Positions 38,001-47,120 of a stretch of 64,000 nucleotides of DNA are shown here, in pieces. How positions within the stretch are numbered: position 1 is the stretch's first letter; each line of letters opens with the position of its first letter. The position numbers and the translations under genes were made by a program. This DNA comes from Cytophagales bacterium (lineage in GTDB: Bacteria; Bacteroidota; Bacteroidia; Cytophagales; Cyclobacteriaceae), in assembly GCA_033344775.1 (NCBI GenBank), contig JAWPMT010000005.1, positions 913,501 to 977,500 on the forward strand, in the 5' to 3' direction. The notes below the pieces were generated by a model, which was not told the origin of the DNA, did not search any database, and saw only the letters and a program-made list of their open reading frames with translations.

Positions 38001-38150
38001 TGCTCCATTACTCGTCCCTTTTTCTAAAATGGTCACCCCTGGCAGAGGCTCTCCATCATCCCCGGTAATCCGTCCGGATACGTCTGTTTGCGCCCTGAGT
38101 GAAAATGTCAGGGCAAGCAAACAAGTGATTGCAAGTAAAGTTTTCTTCAT
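35058..38150 (-). CDS. SusC/RagA-type TonB-linked outer-membrane transporter
   Basis: This 1030-residue protein has a Sec signal (1-20, ending LRAQ), then a carboxypeptidase-regulatory-like domain (~22-97: VSGRITGDDGEPLPGVTILEKG), the SusC TonB-box region (LDEVVVTAFG), a plug (~105-235: GSSRVVIRGGSSLSGNDQPLYVV, the RagA signature), and a barrel ending in NVGFNLSVTF. It imports oligosaccharides captured by its SusD partner. It is the first gene of the minus-strand arm and faces the DeoR-type regulator across a 336-bp regulatory gap. Confidence 0.95.
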   Translation of the reverse strand: MKKTLLAITCLLALTFSLRAQTDVSGRITGDDGEPLPGVTILEKGTSNGAVTDVDGNYRITVASNATLVVSYVGFKSQEVSVGSRSVVDITLQYDVEALDEVVVTAFGLEQEQKALGYSVTEVDGDQFTKSRAINLGAALTGKVAGVNVSTPASGAAGSSRVVIRGGSSLSGNDQPLYVVNGMPIDNTNLGAAGLWGGNDGGDGLSSINPDDIENISVLKGNTAAALYGARAANGVILITTKSGKAQQGIGISYNSNFTVDRVNDLTEWQNQYGHGQNGQKPTNQASALENGQNSWGARLDGTNVVQFDGVERPYSDTGEGLNDFYRTGYTWTNTLALSGGGESMTYRFSASELNNEDIVPNSGFDRRLLSANLSGNHGPLTTRVSIQYSNEKAKNRPRLSDSPGNANFTALLKSPAISFESLKGDPNKLGANADGTELQHQGNVFAQNPYWAAYQWRRFDDKDRILGNASLRYDITDWLYVQGRIGTDLVSVTSESTTGYGTAFKPRGDFNLTTRKLRENNVDVLIGANRAFDNFEIDILLGGNRMRRSDESTRIGGDDFNIPFFSSVTNIANQTYTYNFSEFGINSIFGQANFSYNGYLFLNFTGRQDNFSTLAEGSNSIFYPSVGLSVVVSDMMSLPSAVTFGKIRASWAQVGGGAPDPYQLAQTYSLLGEQHNGATLGRITNGSIPNAGLQPYTSQEFEIGLDLRLFDNRVGIDVGYYSRKTTDDILQTSISSTSGFGTTLINIGELTNQGIELLINATPVRTGAFSWDVSFNMANNISEVISLGENAQGEPIEFLNLDAARTLQESIRHYVGQPLGIIAGYRHRQINGQPVYDANGFPVRSEQFEILGEGRHPFSAGLRNSVRYKDFDLSILIDMRSGGSVMSGTNLLAYGFGLHEETVVGRESGLTVTGVDEAGESLTVNIAPEDVDDYYGRYNDITNNFVYDASFGKLRELSLGYTIPRSALANLPIETASLSFVGRNLLLLWSDVPNIDPESSYASGSRTQGLEFFALPATRNVGFNLSVTF

Positions 38151-38486
38151 GATTTAGATTTTAAGTTCAGGAACTCGATGGTAATGTTAGCAAGCTCCGG
38201 CAAAAAAACAAAGACATTCCTGCAAAAACATGCAATTAATAAAATGCAAATACGGAAAATAGCGCAAATCAATACCCAGCAATGAAGAAGTATTTTTACT
38301 ATTTATACTCATATATTAATATTATTACATTACAATCGTTTTCCGCGTATGCGCCATTAAGCGCATAATTCAATCATTGATTTGCATGTTTATGCGTTTT
38401 TATATTGATTTACTAAAGAATTGATTGATTTGTGATCATGACGATGGAATCATAACTATGCCTTTGGAAACAGTAGACATGCGCGT
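38151..38486. promoter_or_regulatory. Divergent regulatory region between SusC and the DeoR-type regulator
   Basis: This AT-rich 336-bp gap has no gene. On the minus strand TGTCTTTG (38209-38216) with TTG 16 bp further upstream is a plausible Bacteroidota promoter for SusC, leaving a ~50-nt leader. A perfect inverted repeat TATGCGC-cattaa-GCGCATA lies at 38348-38367. The 8-mer GCGTATGC occurs at 38345-38352, overlapping that palindrome, and again at 38483-38490 across the regulator's start codon. This pattern suits binding and autoregulation by the DeoR-type protein. Confidence 0.55.
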
Positions 38487-39236
38487 ATGCTAAAACAGGA
38501 ACGGCAAGAACTCATTCTTTCAGAAATAACCGCACAGAACAAAGTGCATTCGGCTGACCTCAGTCTGAAGCTGAATGTTTCAGAGGATACCATACGTAGA
38601 GACCTGAAAGAGCTTGCGGATCAGGGATACGTCAAAAAGGTACACGGAGGCGCCATGGCTAATCCTGTAGGCCCGCAATCCATCCAACAAGAATCCATTT
38701 CTCATGAATCGGAGCGTCAGGTTTTGATCAACAAATGTCTGCCACTGATTCGCCCTCATGGCATATTGATCATAGAAGGAACCGAAACTGCTGCCTTACT
38801 TGCAGAGCAATTGCCTTCCGATCTCTCATTGACCGTATTTACGAATTCACTGCCTGTAGCCAACCGATTGCTACATGTCCATCATGTAGACACGCACTTC
38901 ATAGGAGGGAAAATTTCCGTCAAGCACCAAGGAACCATGGGAACGGAGGTCATTCAGAACCTGGCAGATATTCAAGCTGATCAATGTTTCATGGAATTTT
39001 CAGGCATTCATCCTGAAATTGGCATCACTGCTGCGGACCGTGAATATGCCATTACTCTAAAAGCGATTCTGAAATCTTCGACAGAATTAATTGGCCTGAG
39101 CCTCTCAAAAGACATTGGAACCATGCAGCCCTTCCGGGTAGCCACTACAGATAAACTATCTAAACTGGTGACAGAGCTAGAACAACCCAACAAACAAGTT
39201 GCTACTTTCCTGGATAAAGGCGTAGATGTGCTGTAA
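38487..39236 (+). CDS. DeoR-family transcriptional regulator
   Basis: This 249-residue protein has the DeoR helix-turn-helix at residues ~3-58 (LKQERQELILSEITAQNKVHSADLSLKL, EDTIRRDLKELADQGYVKKVHGGA). A C-terminal ribose-isomerase-like effector domain follows (~75-235: LIIEGTETAALLAEQL, FTNSLPVANRL, HFIGGKI). Such repressors sense phosphorylated sugars. Its placement between the two arms makes it the likely local regulator, with a sugar phosphate such as mannose-6-phosphate a reasonable effector guess. It leads the plus-strand arm and is followed by a GH92 gene after 12 bp. Confidence 0.9.
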   Translation: MLKQERQELILSEITAQNKVHSADLSLKLNVSEDTIRRDLKELADQGYVKKVHGGAMANPVGPQSIQQESISHESERQVLINKCLPLIRPHGILIIEGTETAALLAEQLPSDLSLTVFTNSLPVANRLLHVHHVDTHFIGGKISVKHQGTMGTEVIQNLADIQADQCFMEFSGIHPEIGITAADREYAITLKAILKSSTELIGLSLSKDIGTMQPFRVATTDKLSKLVTELEQPNKQVATFLDKGVDVL

Positions 39237-39248
39237 TAAAGCTTTCTT

Positions 39249-41519
39249 ATGAATTTGAAAACTGCTTCCATATTTATATATCTCACCTTATTCCTCGCCG
39301 GATTAACTAGCCTTGCCCAAACTCCGGCGGATTATGTAAATCCGTTCATTGGTACAACCAATTATGGCGCCACTCATCCCGGGGCTCAATATCCGCACGC
39401 CATGGCTTCCGTCAGCCCATTCAACGTGGCATTCAAGAAAGAAGAAGGCAACATCCATGAGAAAGACAGTGAGTGGAATTCGCGGGTCTATATCCATGAA
39501 CACAAGTACCTGACCGGATACAGCCATGTCAACCTAAGTGGTGTCGGGTGTCCTGAACTCGGGAGTATCCTAACCATGCCAACACACGGACCACTAGAGC
39601 TCAATCCAGAAATGTATGCCACAACCTATCAAAATCAGGAAGCCAAGCCGGGGTATTTCACCCATGACCTGGACCAACATCAAACGAAAGTTGAATTAAG
39701 CAGCACTCTACGCGCTGGAATTAGCAGATATACTTTTCCCAAGGGAGAAAACAACATCCTGATCAATCTGGGACTTGGCCTGACGAACGAGACCGGGGCC
39801 ATGATCAAAGTAGTGTCTGAACAAGAAGTGGAAGGTTACAAAACAATTGGCACGTTTTGCTACCATGCCGAAGATGTAAGACCCATCTATTTCGTCGCTC
39901 GTCTAAGCAAACCAGCAAAAAACTATGGCGCCTGGAAGAAAATGCCCAAATACTACGCTGTAGAAGGGGATTGGGTAAAATACAATGACACGTATAAACC
40001 CTATAATCAATACGCTTATGAATTACCGGGTGAAAACGTAGGCGCCTATTTTTCCTTCGATACGGAAGATCAGGAACAGATCACGGTAAAAATCGGCATC
40101 TCCTATATCAGCATTGAAAATGCCAGAGCCAATCTGGATCAGGAAATCCCTGATTTTGATTTTGACAGAGTTGCCCAAGCTTCTTACGACCGATGGAATG
40201 AACTCCTTAGCAGGATCCAGGTTGAAGGGTCCGAAGAAAACAAAACGATCTTCTACACGGCATTGTATCATTCGCTGATCCATCCCAACATCATTCAGGA
40301 TGTAAATGGGGAGTTTCCTTTGATGTCAAAACCAGGTATTGGCAAAACACAAGACCGGAATCGGTATTCTGTATTTTCCCTTTGGGATACTTATAGAAAT
40401 GTACATCCTTTTCTGAGCCTGATTTATCCGGAACTTCAATCAGAAATGGTAAATACCATGGTGGACATGTATACTGAAAGCGGCTGGATGCCCAAATGGG
40501 AATTGGCCGGCATGGAAACCGGCGTGATGGTCGGCGACCCGGCGGCTCCAGTGATCGCAGACACTTATTTGCGCGGGATTAAGGACTTTGACATCAATAA
40601 GGCCTACGAAGGGTTATTGAAAGCTGGTGAGACGGGTGAAAACAACCTCCTACGTCCAGATCATCAAGCTTATCTGGAGTTAGGATATGTACCTGTCGAT
40701 AATGAGGATCAGTGGGGTGGCTCGGTTTCTACTTCTCAGGAATACTACATTTCTGATTGGAACATCGCGCAGTTAAGCAAAGCCCTAGGCAATCAGGATA
40801 ACTTCAAAAGTTACCAACAGCGATCCATGGGTTATAAAAAACTATTTGATGGCAGTACAGGCATGTTGCGCCCAAAACAAGCCAATGGTTCCTGGTACAG
40901 TCCATTCAATCCGGATTTGGGAAAGAACTTCGAACCAGCCGTAGGATACGTAGAAGGGAGCGCGTGGAATTACCGTTTTTACGTCCCACATGATATGCCC
41001 GGATTGATCAAACTCAATGGTGGCCCTAGAAAATTCACAGAAGCGTTACAAAAAACCTTTGATCTGGATCATTTCGACATGGCCAATGAGCCGGACATCA
41101 CCTACCCATTCTTATTCAACTATGTAAAAGGTGAAGAGTGGCGCACCCAAAAAACGGTGAAGGAACTGATCAGCAAACACTACACTAATGCTCCAGGCGG
41201 AATTCCTGGTAATGATGACACAGGAGCTTTATCGACGTGGCTATTGTACAGCATGATGGGCATTTATCCGGTGTGTCCCGGTGATATGGATTATGCCTTG
41301 TTTACGCCTTCCTTTGATAAAGTGACCATTCAACTCAATGAGAAATATTACGGAAATAGCGAAATTGTCTTACAAACTGACCGTGAAAGCGACAGCAGTT
41401 CATTCATCAATCGGATGTCATTGAATGGAAAACCATACAAAAGCTACTTTTTATCTCATCAAGACCTGACCAAAGGAAATACATTCACTTTTCACCTGAT
41501 CGATAAGCCTAAAAAGTAA
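39249..41519 (+). CDS. GH92 alpha-mannosidase, secreted (copy 4, most divergent)
   Basis: This 756-residue protein has an SPI signal (ending TSLAQ) where the other three copies are lipoproteins. The opening YVNPFIGTTNYGATHPGA is canonical. The active-site regions are altered: SLWDTYRNVHPFLSLI, VEGSAWNYRFYVPHDMPGLIKLNGG, MANEPDITYPFLFNY and GNDDTGALSTWLLYSMMGIYPV. It also has a distinctive early insert (EGNIHEKDSEWNSRVYIHEHKY). These changes point to another GH92 subfamily and probably another linkage or aglycone. The stop is immediately followed by the next ATG. Confidence 0.9.
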   Translation: MNLKTASIFIYLTLFLAGLTSLAQTPADYVNPFIGTTNYGATHPGAQYPHAMASVSPFNVAFKKEEGNIHEKDSEWNSRVYIHEHKYLTGYSHVNLSGVGCPELGSILTMPTHGPLELNPEMYATTYQNQEAKPGYFTHDLDQHQTKVELSSTLRAGISRYTFPKGENNILINLGLGLTNETGAMIKVVSEQEVEGYKTIGTFCYHAEDVRPIYFVARLSKPAKNYGAWKKMPKYYAVEGDWVKYNDTYKPYNQYAYELPGENVGAYFSFDTEDQEQITVKIGISYISIENARANLDQEIPDFDFDRVAQASYDRWNELLSRIQVEGSEENKTIFYTALYHSLIHPNIIQDVNGEFPLMSKPGIGKTQDRNRYSVFSLWDTYRNVHPFLSLIYPELQSEMVNTMVDMYTESGWMPKWELAGMETGVMVGDPAAPVIADTYLRGIKDFDINKAYEGLLKAGETGENNLLRPDHQAYLELGYVPVDNEDQWGGSVSTSQEYYISDWNIAQLSKALGNQDNFKSYQQRSMGYKKLFDGSTGMLRPKQANGSWYSPFNPDLGKNFEPAVGYVEGSAWNYRFYVPHDMPGLIKLNGGPRKFTEALQKTFDLDHFDMANEPDITYPFLFNYVKGEEWRTQKTVKELISKHYTNAPGGIPGNDDTGALSTWLLYSMMGIYPVCPGDMDYALFTPSFDKVTIQLNEKYYGNSEIVLQTDRESDSSSFINRMSLNGKPYKSYFLSHQDLTKGNTFTFHLIDKPKK

Positions 41520-44500
41520 ATGCAGCGGATTAAGTCAAGTTTATGTTATGCATTGATCACCGGACTCGCCTGGTCTTGTGGACCATCAGCTGCTGATTTG
41601 AGTGAGAACAATGGCCCCTTGTTCACTCAGCTTACCCCGGCAACAACCGGCATTACTTTCAATAATAAAGTAACTGACGAAAAAGAACATAACATCCTTC
41701 TGTACGCCAATTACTATGGAGGAGCGGGTATTGGTGTAGGGGATTTCGACAAAGACGGACTACCCGACTTATACTTCGCGGGGAATTTGGTCAACGATCA
41801 ACTTTATCACAACCAGGGAGACTTCAAGTTCGAAGACATCTCTGCCTCCGCTGGGCTTGAAAACACGGGCAGCTGGTCTTCTGGCGTAATAATAGGTGAT
41901 GTGAACGGTGACGGATGGGATGACATTTATGTAACCTGTGAACTGTACGATGACCAACCTGAACTACGCGCCAATAAACTGTACATAAATCAGGGTGATC
42001 TCACCTTTAAGAATGAAGCAGCCTCGTGGGGAGTGGCAGACACAGCCAGAACCCGACATGCGACCTTCCTGGATTATGACCAGGACGGAGATCTGGATCT
42101 TTTTGTGCTCAATCAACCTCCAAATCCCGGCAACTACTCTGCATACAAAGAGGCAGATTTAACAAAGGAGGAGTATTCTTCGCGACTTTACCAGAATACT
42201 GGATCTAAATTCATTGATGTAACCGAACAGGCTGGCGTGCTAAAATCAGGCTTCCCCAACAGCGTGGTAGCGACGGACCTGGACAAAGACGGCTATACGG
42301 ACCTCTACATTGCAAATGACTTTGATGCACCGGATTTCCTTTATCACAACAATGGCGATGGCACTTTTACAGATATACTAAAGACTTCTACGGGTCACAC
42401 TTCTTTTTACAGCATGGGAGTTGATGCCGCGGACATCAATAATGATGGTTGGCAAGATTTGATGGTACTGGACATGGTTGCGGAAGATAATTTTCGGCTT
42501 AAGGCCAACATGAGTGGCATGGATCCTGACAATTTCTGGAAAGTGGTGAGAAATGGCGGGCATTACCAGTACATGTTCAATACACTCCTTCTTAATCGTG
42601 GACAAAACACGTTTGGAGACATAGCACAATACGCCGGTATCGCCGCGACAGACTGGAGCTGGTCCAACCTTTTTGCTGATTTGGACAATGATGGTTTGAA
42701 GGATTTATATGTCACTAATGGATTGGTACGCGACATTCGGAATACGGATGCTCAAAAAGAATTCACCAGGCATGTAGTAGAAACCTCCGTCAAATTCATT
42801 GAAGCCTTTCCGGATTCCTCCAATATTTCCATGATTGACATCATTGACTTAGAAGAATCGCTTAAGATCATCCCTTCTGAAAAGCTCACCAATTATGCTT
42901 ATCGGAATACTGGCTCGGCCGCTTTTGAAAAGATCACAGAAGTCTGGGGGCTAAATCAAAAGTCTTTTTCGAATGGCTCTGCTTATGCCGATTTGAATAA
43001 TGATGGCCATCTGGACTTGATCGTTAGTAACATCAATGAAGAAGCATTCATCTTCAAGAATGAAGGCGCTGTGGTAAGCAAAAACCACTTTATCAGGATC
43101 AAACTGGAAGACCCCAGCAAGCATACGACCCTTGGAACAACTGTGATGGCTGAAGTTAACGGAGCTAAACAGTACATCACCACAACCAGTGTTCGGGGCA
43201 TGTATTCCTCCAGTGAACAGATCGTACACTTTGGCATTGGTAAGGCTGAGTCGGTGGACCACATCGAAATTACCTGGCCTGATGGCTCGATTACCACACA
43301 ATCAAATATCCCAGCAGATCAAGTATTGACCATTACTAAAGCCAAAACGACTGATCCGAAAAAGTCTACTAAACCCACACTTTTTCAGGCACAAAAAGAT
43401 GCCAAAGGATTGGAATTCAAACATCAGGAAAACTACTTCGATGACTATCGTTTTCAGGTATTGCTCCCACATGAATTATCACACTTCGGCCCAGCCATGG
43501 CAGTGGCAGACGTGAATGGTGATGGCTTGGAAGACCTGTTTATCGGGGGTGCGTCGGGGCAGACCGGCAGTCTACTCCTACAAAGCGGTAATGGTAGTTT
43601 CCGAAAAGCTACCCAACAACCCTGGCAGCAACAGTCCATCATGGAAGATGTGGATGCCGTGTTCTTTGATGCAGATCAGGACGGAGATCAGGACTTATAT
43701 ATCGGTAGCGGTGGCAATGAATTTGAGGCCAACCATTTTTTCTACACAGACCGGCTGTACGTCAATGATGGATCAGGCTCTTTCAAATATGCAGCCGATC
43801 GTTTACCAGAATTGCACATCAGTACAGGAGTTGTACTTCCCTTTGATTACGATGCAGATGGAGATCAGGATTTGTTCGTCGGAGAGCGTTTCATTCCCAG
43901 GGACTATCCCGCGCCGGGATCCGGATACGTGCTTCAAAATGAAAACGGCCAATTCAGAAATGTGACGAATCGACTCGCTCCTGATTTCGCGAAACTAGGT
44001 TTGATCACAGATGCCATTTCAACGGATCTGGATCAAGATGGCAATGCAGATCTGTTGATCACAGGTGAGTGGATGACTCCCAAAGTATTCCTGAATAAAG
44101 ACAATGGCTTTATTGACCAAACTGCTGCCTTTGGTCTGGATTCCCTGCATGGCTGGTGGTTCAGCATTCAACAAGCAGATTTCGATCAGGACGGTGACAT
44201 GGATTTCATTTTGGGTAATTTGGGAAACAACTATAAATATCAAGCCACCATAAACGAACCCTTCGAAGTATACTACAATGATTTTGATGGCAATGGCTCC
44301 AAAGACATTGTACTGAGCTACTACAATTTTGGGAAGCAATATCCGGTAAGAGGTAAGTCTTGCTCCACTCAGCAGGTTCCGGATCTCTCAAAGAAATTTG
44401 ATACCTATGAAATGTTTGCTGCCTCAGGATTGAATGATATCTATGAACCAGAAAAGCTTCAGGGAGGATTGCATTTGATGGCCAGTCATTTTGAAAGTGT

Positions 44501-44861
44501 GATCATCAAGAATAAAGGCAACAATAAACTGGAAGTAACAGCACTCCCTGCGCCTGCTCAATGGGCACCTATCATGGATTTCACCATCAATGATTTCAAT
44601 CAGGATGGAAACCCGGACGTGGTATATGGAGGAAATTTATACGTTTCTGAAATCGAAACCAGTCGTGCAGACACAGGCATCGGTGGACTATTACTCGGTG
44701 ATGGCAAAGGGAATTTTGAAGCCGTTCCAGCAAGAGAAAGCGGCATCTACGTTCCAAAAGACATCCGTGAGATTGAACAAGTTTCCGTCGGTGGAAAAGA
44801 AGTGTTGGTCTTCGCTACAAACGATGATGAATTGGTCAACCTGGAAAGGACATTACGATGA
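41520..44861 (+). CDS. VCBS/FG-GAP repeat lipoprotein with ASPIC/UnbV domain
   Basis: This 1113-residue lipoprotein has lipobox AWSC (Cys20). At least ten FG-GAP/VCBS calcium-loop units of the form DxDxDGxxDLY are visible (DFDKDGLPDLYFAG, DVNGDGWDDIYVT, DYDQDGDLDLFVL, DLDNDGLKDLYVT and others), forming propellers. An ASPIC/UnbV-type segment lies near 540-610 (VRGMYSSSEQIVHFGIG, HIEITWPDGS), then more propeller. These proteins accompany SusC/SusD loci and are thought to bind carbohydrate at the surface. The ATG directly abuts the GH92 stop, and its own stop overlaps the next start (ATGA). Confidence 0.85.
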   Translation: MQRIKSSLCYALITGLAWSCGPSAADLSENNGPLFTQLTPATTGITFNNKVTDEKEHNILLYANYYGGAGIGVGDFDKDGLPDLYFAGNLVNDQLYHNQGDFKFEDISASAGLENTGSWSSGVIIGDVNGDGWDDIYVTCELYDDQPELRANKLYINQGDLTFKNEAASWGVADTARTRHATFLDYDQDGDLDLFVLNQPPNPGNYSAYKEADLTKEEYSSRLYQNTGSKFIDVTEQAGVLKSGFPNSVVATDLDKDGYTDLYIANDFDAPDFLYHNNGDGTFTDILKTSTGHTSFYSMGVDAADINNDGWQDLMVLDMVAEDNFRLKANMSGMDPDNFWKVVRNGGHYQYMFNTLLLNRGQNTFGDIAQYAGIAATDWSWSNLFADLDNDGLKDLYVTNGLVRDIRNTDAQKEFTRHVVETSVKFIEAFPDSSNISMIDIIDLEESLKIIPSEKLTNYAYRNTGSAAFEKITEVWGLNQKSFSNGSAYADLNNDGHLDLIVSNINEEAFIFKNEGAVVSKNHFIRIKLEDPSKHTTLGTTVMAEVNGAKQYITTTSVRGMYSSSEQIVHFGIGKAESVDHIEITWPDGSITTQSNIPADQVLTITKAKTTDPKKSTKPTLFQAQKDAKGLEFKHQENYFDDYRFQVLLPHELSHFGPAMAVADVNGDGLEDLFIGGASGQTGSLLLQSGNGSFRKATQQPWQQQSIMEDVDAVFFDADQDGDQDLYIGSGGNEFEANHFFYTDRLYVNDGSGSFKYAADRLPELHISTGVVLPFDYDADGDQDLFVGERFIPRDYPAPGSGYVLQNENGQFRNVTNRLAPDFAKLGLITDAISTDLDQDGNADLLITGEWMTPKVFLNKDNGFIDQTAAFGLDSLHGWWFSIQQADFDQDGDMDFILGNLGNNYKYQATINEPFEVYYNDFDGNGSKDIVLSYYNFGKQYPVRGKSCSTQQVPDLSKKFDTYEMFAASGLNDIYEPEKLQGGLHLMASHFESVIIKNKGNNKLEVTALPAPAQWAPIMDFTINDFNQDGNPDVVYGGNLYVSEIETSRADTGIGGLLLGDGKGNFEAVPARESGIYVPKDIREIEQVSVGGKEVLVFATNDDELVNLERTLR

Positions 44862-45949
44862 AAATACAAATTCTTGGATTTTGCACACTTCTAGCATACC
44901 TACCCCTCTGGAGCCAACAGTACGAAGGCTACCAGTTCAATCCGGAAAAGTATGTTGCGCATCGCAGTATTGCTTCACTTGAAGTAGACGGCAAATTGGA
45001 TGAAGAGAGCTGGAAGCAGGCGGACTGGACCAACGATTTCGTAGACATAGAAGGAGATCATGCCCCTGCTCCTCCTTATCGACAAACCCGGATCAAAATG
45101 CTCTGGGACGATGACTATCTCTACATCGGGGCAGAAATGATCGAACCCGATATTTGGGCAACCTATACCGAGCGGGATGCTGTCATATTTCATGAAAATG
45201 ACTTTGAAGTGTTTATCGATCCGGATGGAGATTCTCACAACTACTACGAACTTGAAATCAATGCATTAGGCACTATCTGGGATTTGATTTTGCTTAAGCC
45301 CTACCGCGATGGTGGACCCGCATTGAATGCCTGGGACATTGCCGGATTAAAAAGTGGTGTACATGTTTATGGTACATTGAATGACCCCTCAGACGAAGAC
45401 GAGAAATGGACGGTTGAACTGGCATTCCCCTGGGCCATGCTCAAAGAAGCTGCCAAACCGAGCCGCAGACCCGAAGACGGTGAGCAATGGCGTATGAACT
45501 TCTCCCGAGTACATTGGAGGATCAAAGCAGAAAATGGCGTTTACGTCAAAGAAACTGATCCAACAACAGGAAAGAACCTATCCGAATTCAATTGGGTATG
45601 GTCAGAACAAGGGAAAATTGCCATGCACCAGCCAGAGACTTGGGGTTATGTCCAGTTTTCTGAAACTCCAGTTAATGAAAAGAAAGTGGCGTTCATGACC
45701 TCATCTACTGAATCCGTAAGGTGGTCTTTGTATCAGTATTACTATGCACAAAGAGCACATTTCCAATCCAATGGTAGCTATGCCGCATCGATTGATGCTT
45801 TAGCGCTTCAAGCCAGCCATCGAAAAGCATTGTCCTCATTTTTATCTGTAACTGTAAGTCACATTTCCTTTGACGCCATTTACCGCGAGGGAAAAACTAT
45901 CCTTTCTATTGATCAGGAAGGCAAACTCCAAAACCTGAGCCAACCATGA
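44858..45949 (+). CDS. CBM9-like carbohydrate-binding secreted protein
   Basis: This 363-residue protein has an SPI signal (ending LPLWSQ). The ~200-residue domain matches the CBM9-like family 2 pattern: LEVDGKLDEESWKQADWTNDFVDIEG, RIKMLWDDDYLYIGAEMIEPDIWA, NDFEVFIDPDGDSHNYYELEINALGTIWDL, and MNFSRVHWR. Proteins of this type bind glycan ends, and no catalytic residues are evident. It has 4-bp overlaps with both neighbours, which makes stoichiometric translation with the VCBS and GHL10-like genes likely. Confidence 0.85.
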   Translation: MKIQILGFCTLLAYLPLWSQQYEGYQFNPEKYVAHRSIASLEVDGKLDEESWKQADWTNDFVDIEGDHAPAPPYRQTRIKMLWDDDYLYIGAEMIEPDIWATYTERDAVIFHENDFEVFIDPDGDSHNYYELEINALGTIWDLILLKPYRDGGPALNAWDIAGLKSGVHVYGTLNDPSDEDEKWTVELAFPWAMLKEAAKPSRRPEDGEQWRMNFSRVHWRIKAENGVYVKETDPTTGKNLSEFNWVWSEQGKIAMHQPETWGYVQFSETPVNEKKVAFMTSSTESVRWSLYQYYYAQRAHFQSNGSYAASIDALALQASHRKALSSFLSVTVSHISFDAIYREGKTILSIDQEGKLQNLSQP

Positions 45950-47109
45950 AGAAACGCTCCTTCTTAAAAAATACAGCACTCGCCTCCGTGGGGCTGTCCA
46001 CCGGATCTCTCGTCTGGCAGTCTTGTACTCCCAGCACCACCCAAACTGATAAATCGGCAACAAGTGATCCTTTGACGAAGAATTGGGCCTGGATCAAGCC
46101 GCCCTCACTTTGGAAGATGGACCATTGGAAAAGTAAATTGGCACTTGCTAAGGAGAGCGGCATTGATGCCATTGTTTTGGAGTGTTATAATTCCAATGCA
46201 ACCATTTATCCGCATTTTAACGAAGATGTGCCCATGCGTGATAATTTGCTTCAGGACATCATTCAGATCTGTAAGTCCAATGACCTGGAGATCCATACCT
46301 GGATGTGGACGGTTCCTTGCAACATTCCTCAAATTATCCTCAAACACCCGGACTGGTATGCCGTGAATGGCTTGGGACAACCGGCACATACACACCCTGC
46401 CTATGTGAATTACTACAAGTTTCTGGACCCATGCCATCCTGAAGTACAGGAATTTATCGCAGGTAATGCCCGGTCGCTTGCACAGGTCGAGGGATCAGAT
46501 GGCGTTCATCTGGACTATGTACGTTTACCGGACGTGATCCTCGCGGAAGCCCTTCAGCCAACTTACGACATAGTTCAGGATAAGGAGTATCCGGAATACG
46601 ATTACAATTACTCAGAGCATGCCCGAACCCAGTTCAAAGAACAGACGGGTATCGATCCGCTGAAAGACCTGAAAGATCCTGCTGCTCATGCTGAATGGCG
46701 CCAGTTCCGGTACGATAGTATCACCAATCTGGTGAATAATCACCTGCTACCAGAGATCAAAAAGGAGGGTAAAATGGCAACAGCTGCTGTTTTCCCCAAC
46801 TGGGAAAGTGTACGTCAACAATGGCATAATTGGGAGTTGGATGCTTATTTACCCATGCTCTACCATGGTTTTTATAACCGAGACATTGATTTCATCGAAG
46901 AGCATACGAAAAAAGCACTGGCCAGACTAGATGGAAAAGCACCCGTTTATAGTGGCTTGTACATGCCGGATATCCAGCCGGAGCAAATGGCAGCTGCGCA
47001 TCAACATGCTCTGTCCGCAGGTGCTAAAGGCATTTCAATCTTCGCATTGGAAAACACAACCGAGCCTCAGTGGGCAAGCCTGAAAGAAACACTCAAGAAG
47101 AAAGCATAA
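45946..47109 (+). CDS. GHL10-like (family-10-like) glycosidase, Tat-type lipoprotein
   Basis: This 387-residue protein begins MKKRSFLKNTALASVG and then has Cys26 in QSC, the layout of a Tat lipoprotein (KRSFLK). The rest is a TIM-barrel of the GHL10/DUF187-like type: SGIDAIVLECYNSNATIYPH, IHTWMWTVPCN, FLDPCHPEVQEFI, GVHLDYVRLPD, YLPMLYHGFY and GAKGISIFALENT. Asp and Glu residues on barrel strands could form the catalytic pair, but the substrate is unknown. Tat export suggests folding or cofactor loading before export. The start overlaps the CBM9-like gene, and it is followed by the ManA-like gene. Confidence 0.8.
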   Translation: MKKRSFLKNTALASVGLSTGSLVWQSCTPSTTQTDKSATSDPLTKNWAWIKPPSLWKMDHWKSKLALAKESGIDAIVLECYNSNATIYPHFNEDVPMRDNLLQDIIQICKSNDLEIHTWMWTVPCNIPQIILKHPDWYAVNGLGQPAHTHPAYVNYYKFLDPCHPEVQEFIAGNARSLAQVEGSDGVHLDYVRLPDVILAEALQPTYDIVQDKEYPEYDYNYSEHARTQFKEQTGIDPLKDLKDPAAHAEWRQFRYDSITNLVNNHLLPEIKKEGKMATAAVFPNWESVRQQWHNWELDAYLPMLYHGFYNRDIDFIEEHTKKALARLDGKAPVYSGLYMPDIQPEQMAAAHQHALSAGAKGISIFALENTTEPQWASLKETLKKKA

Positions 47110-47120
47110 CGTGATTGTGA

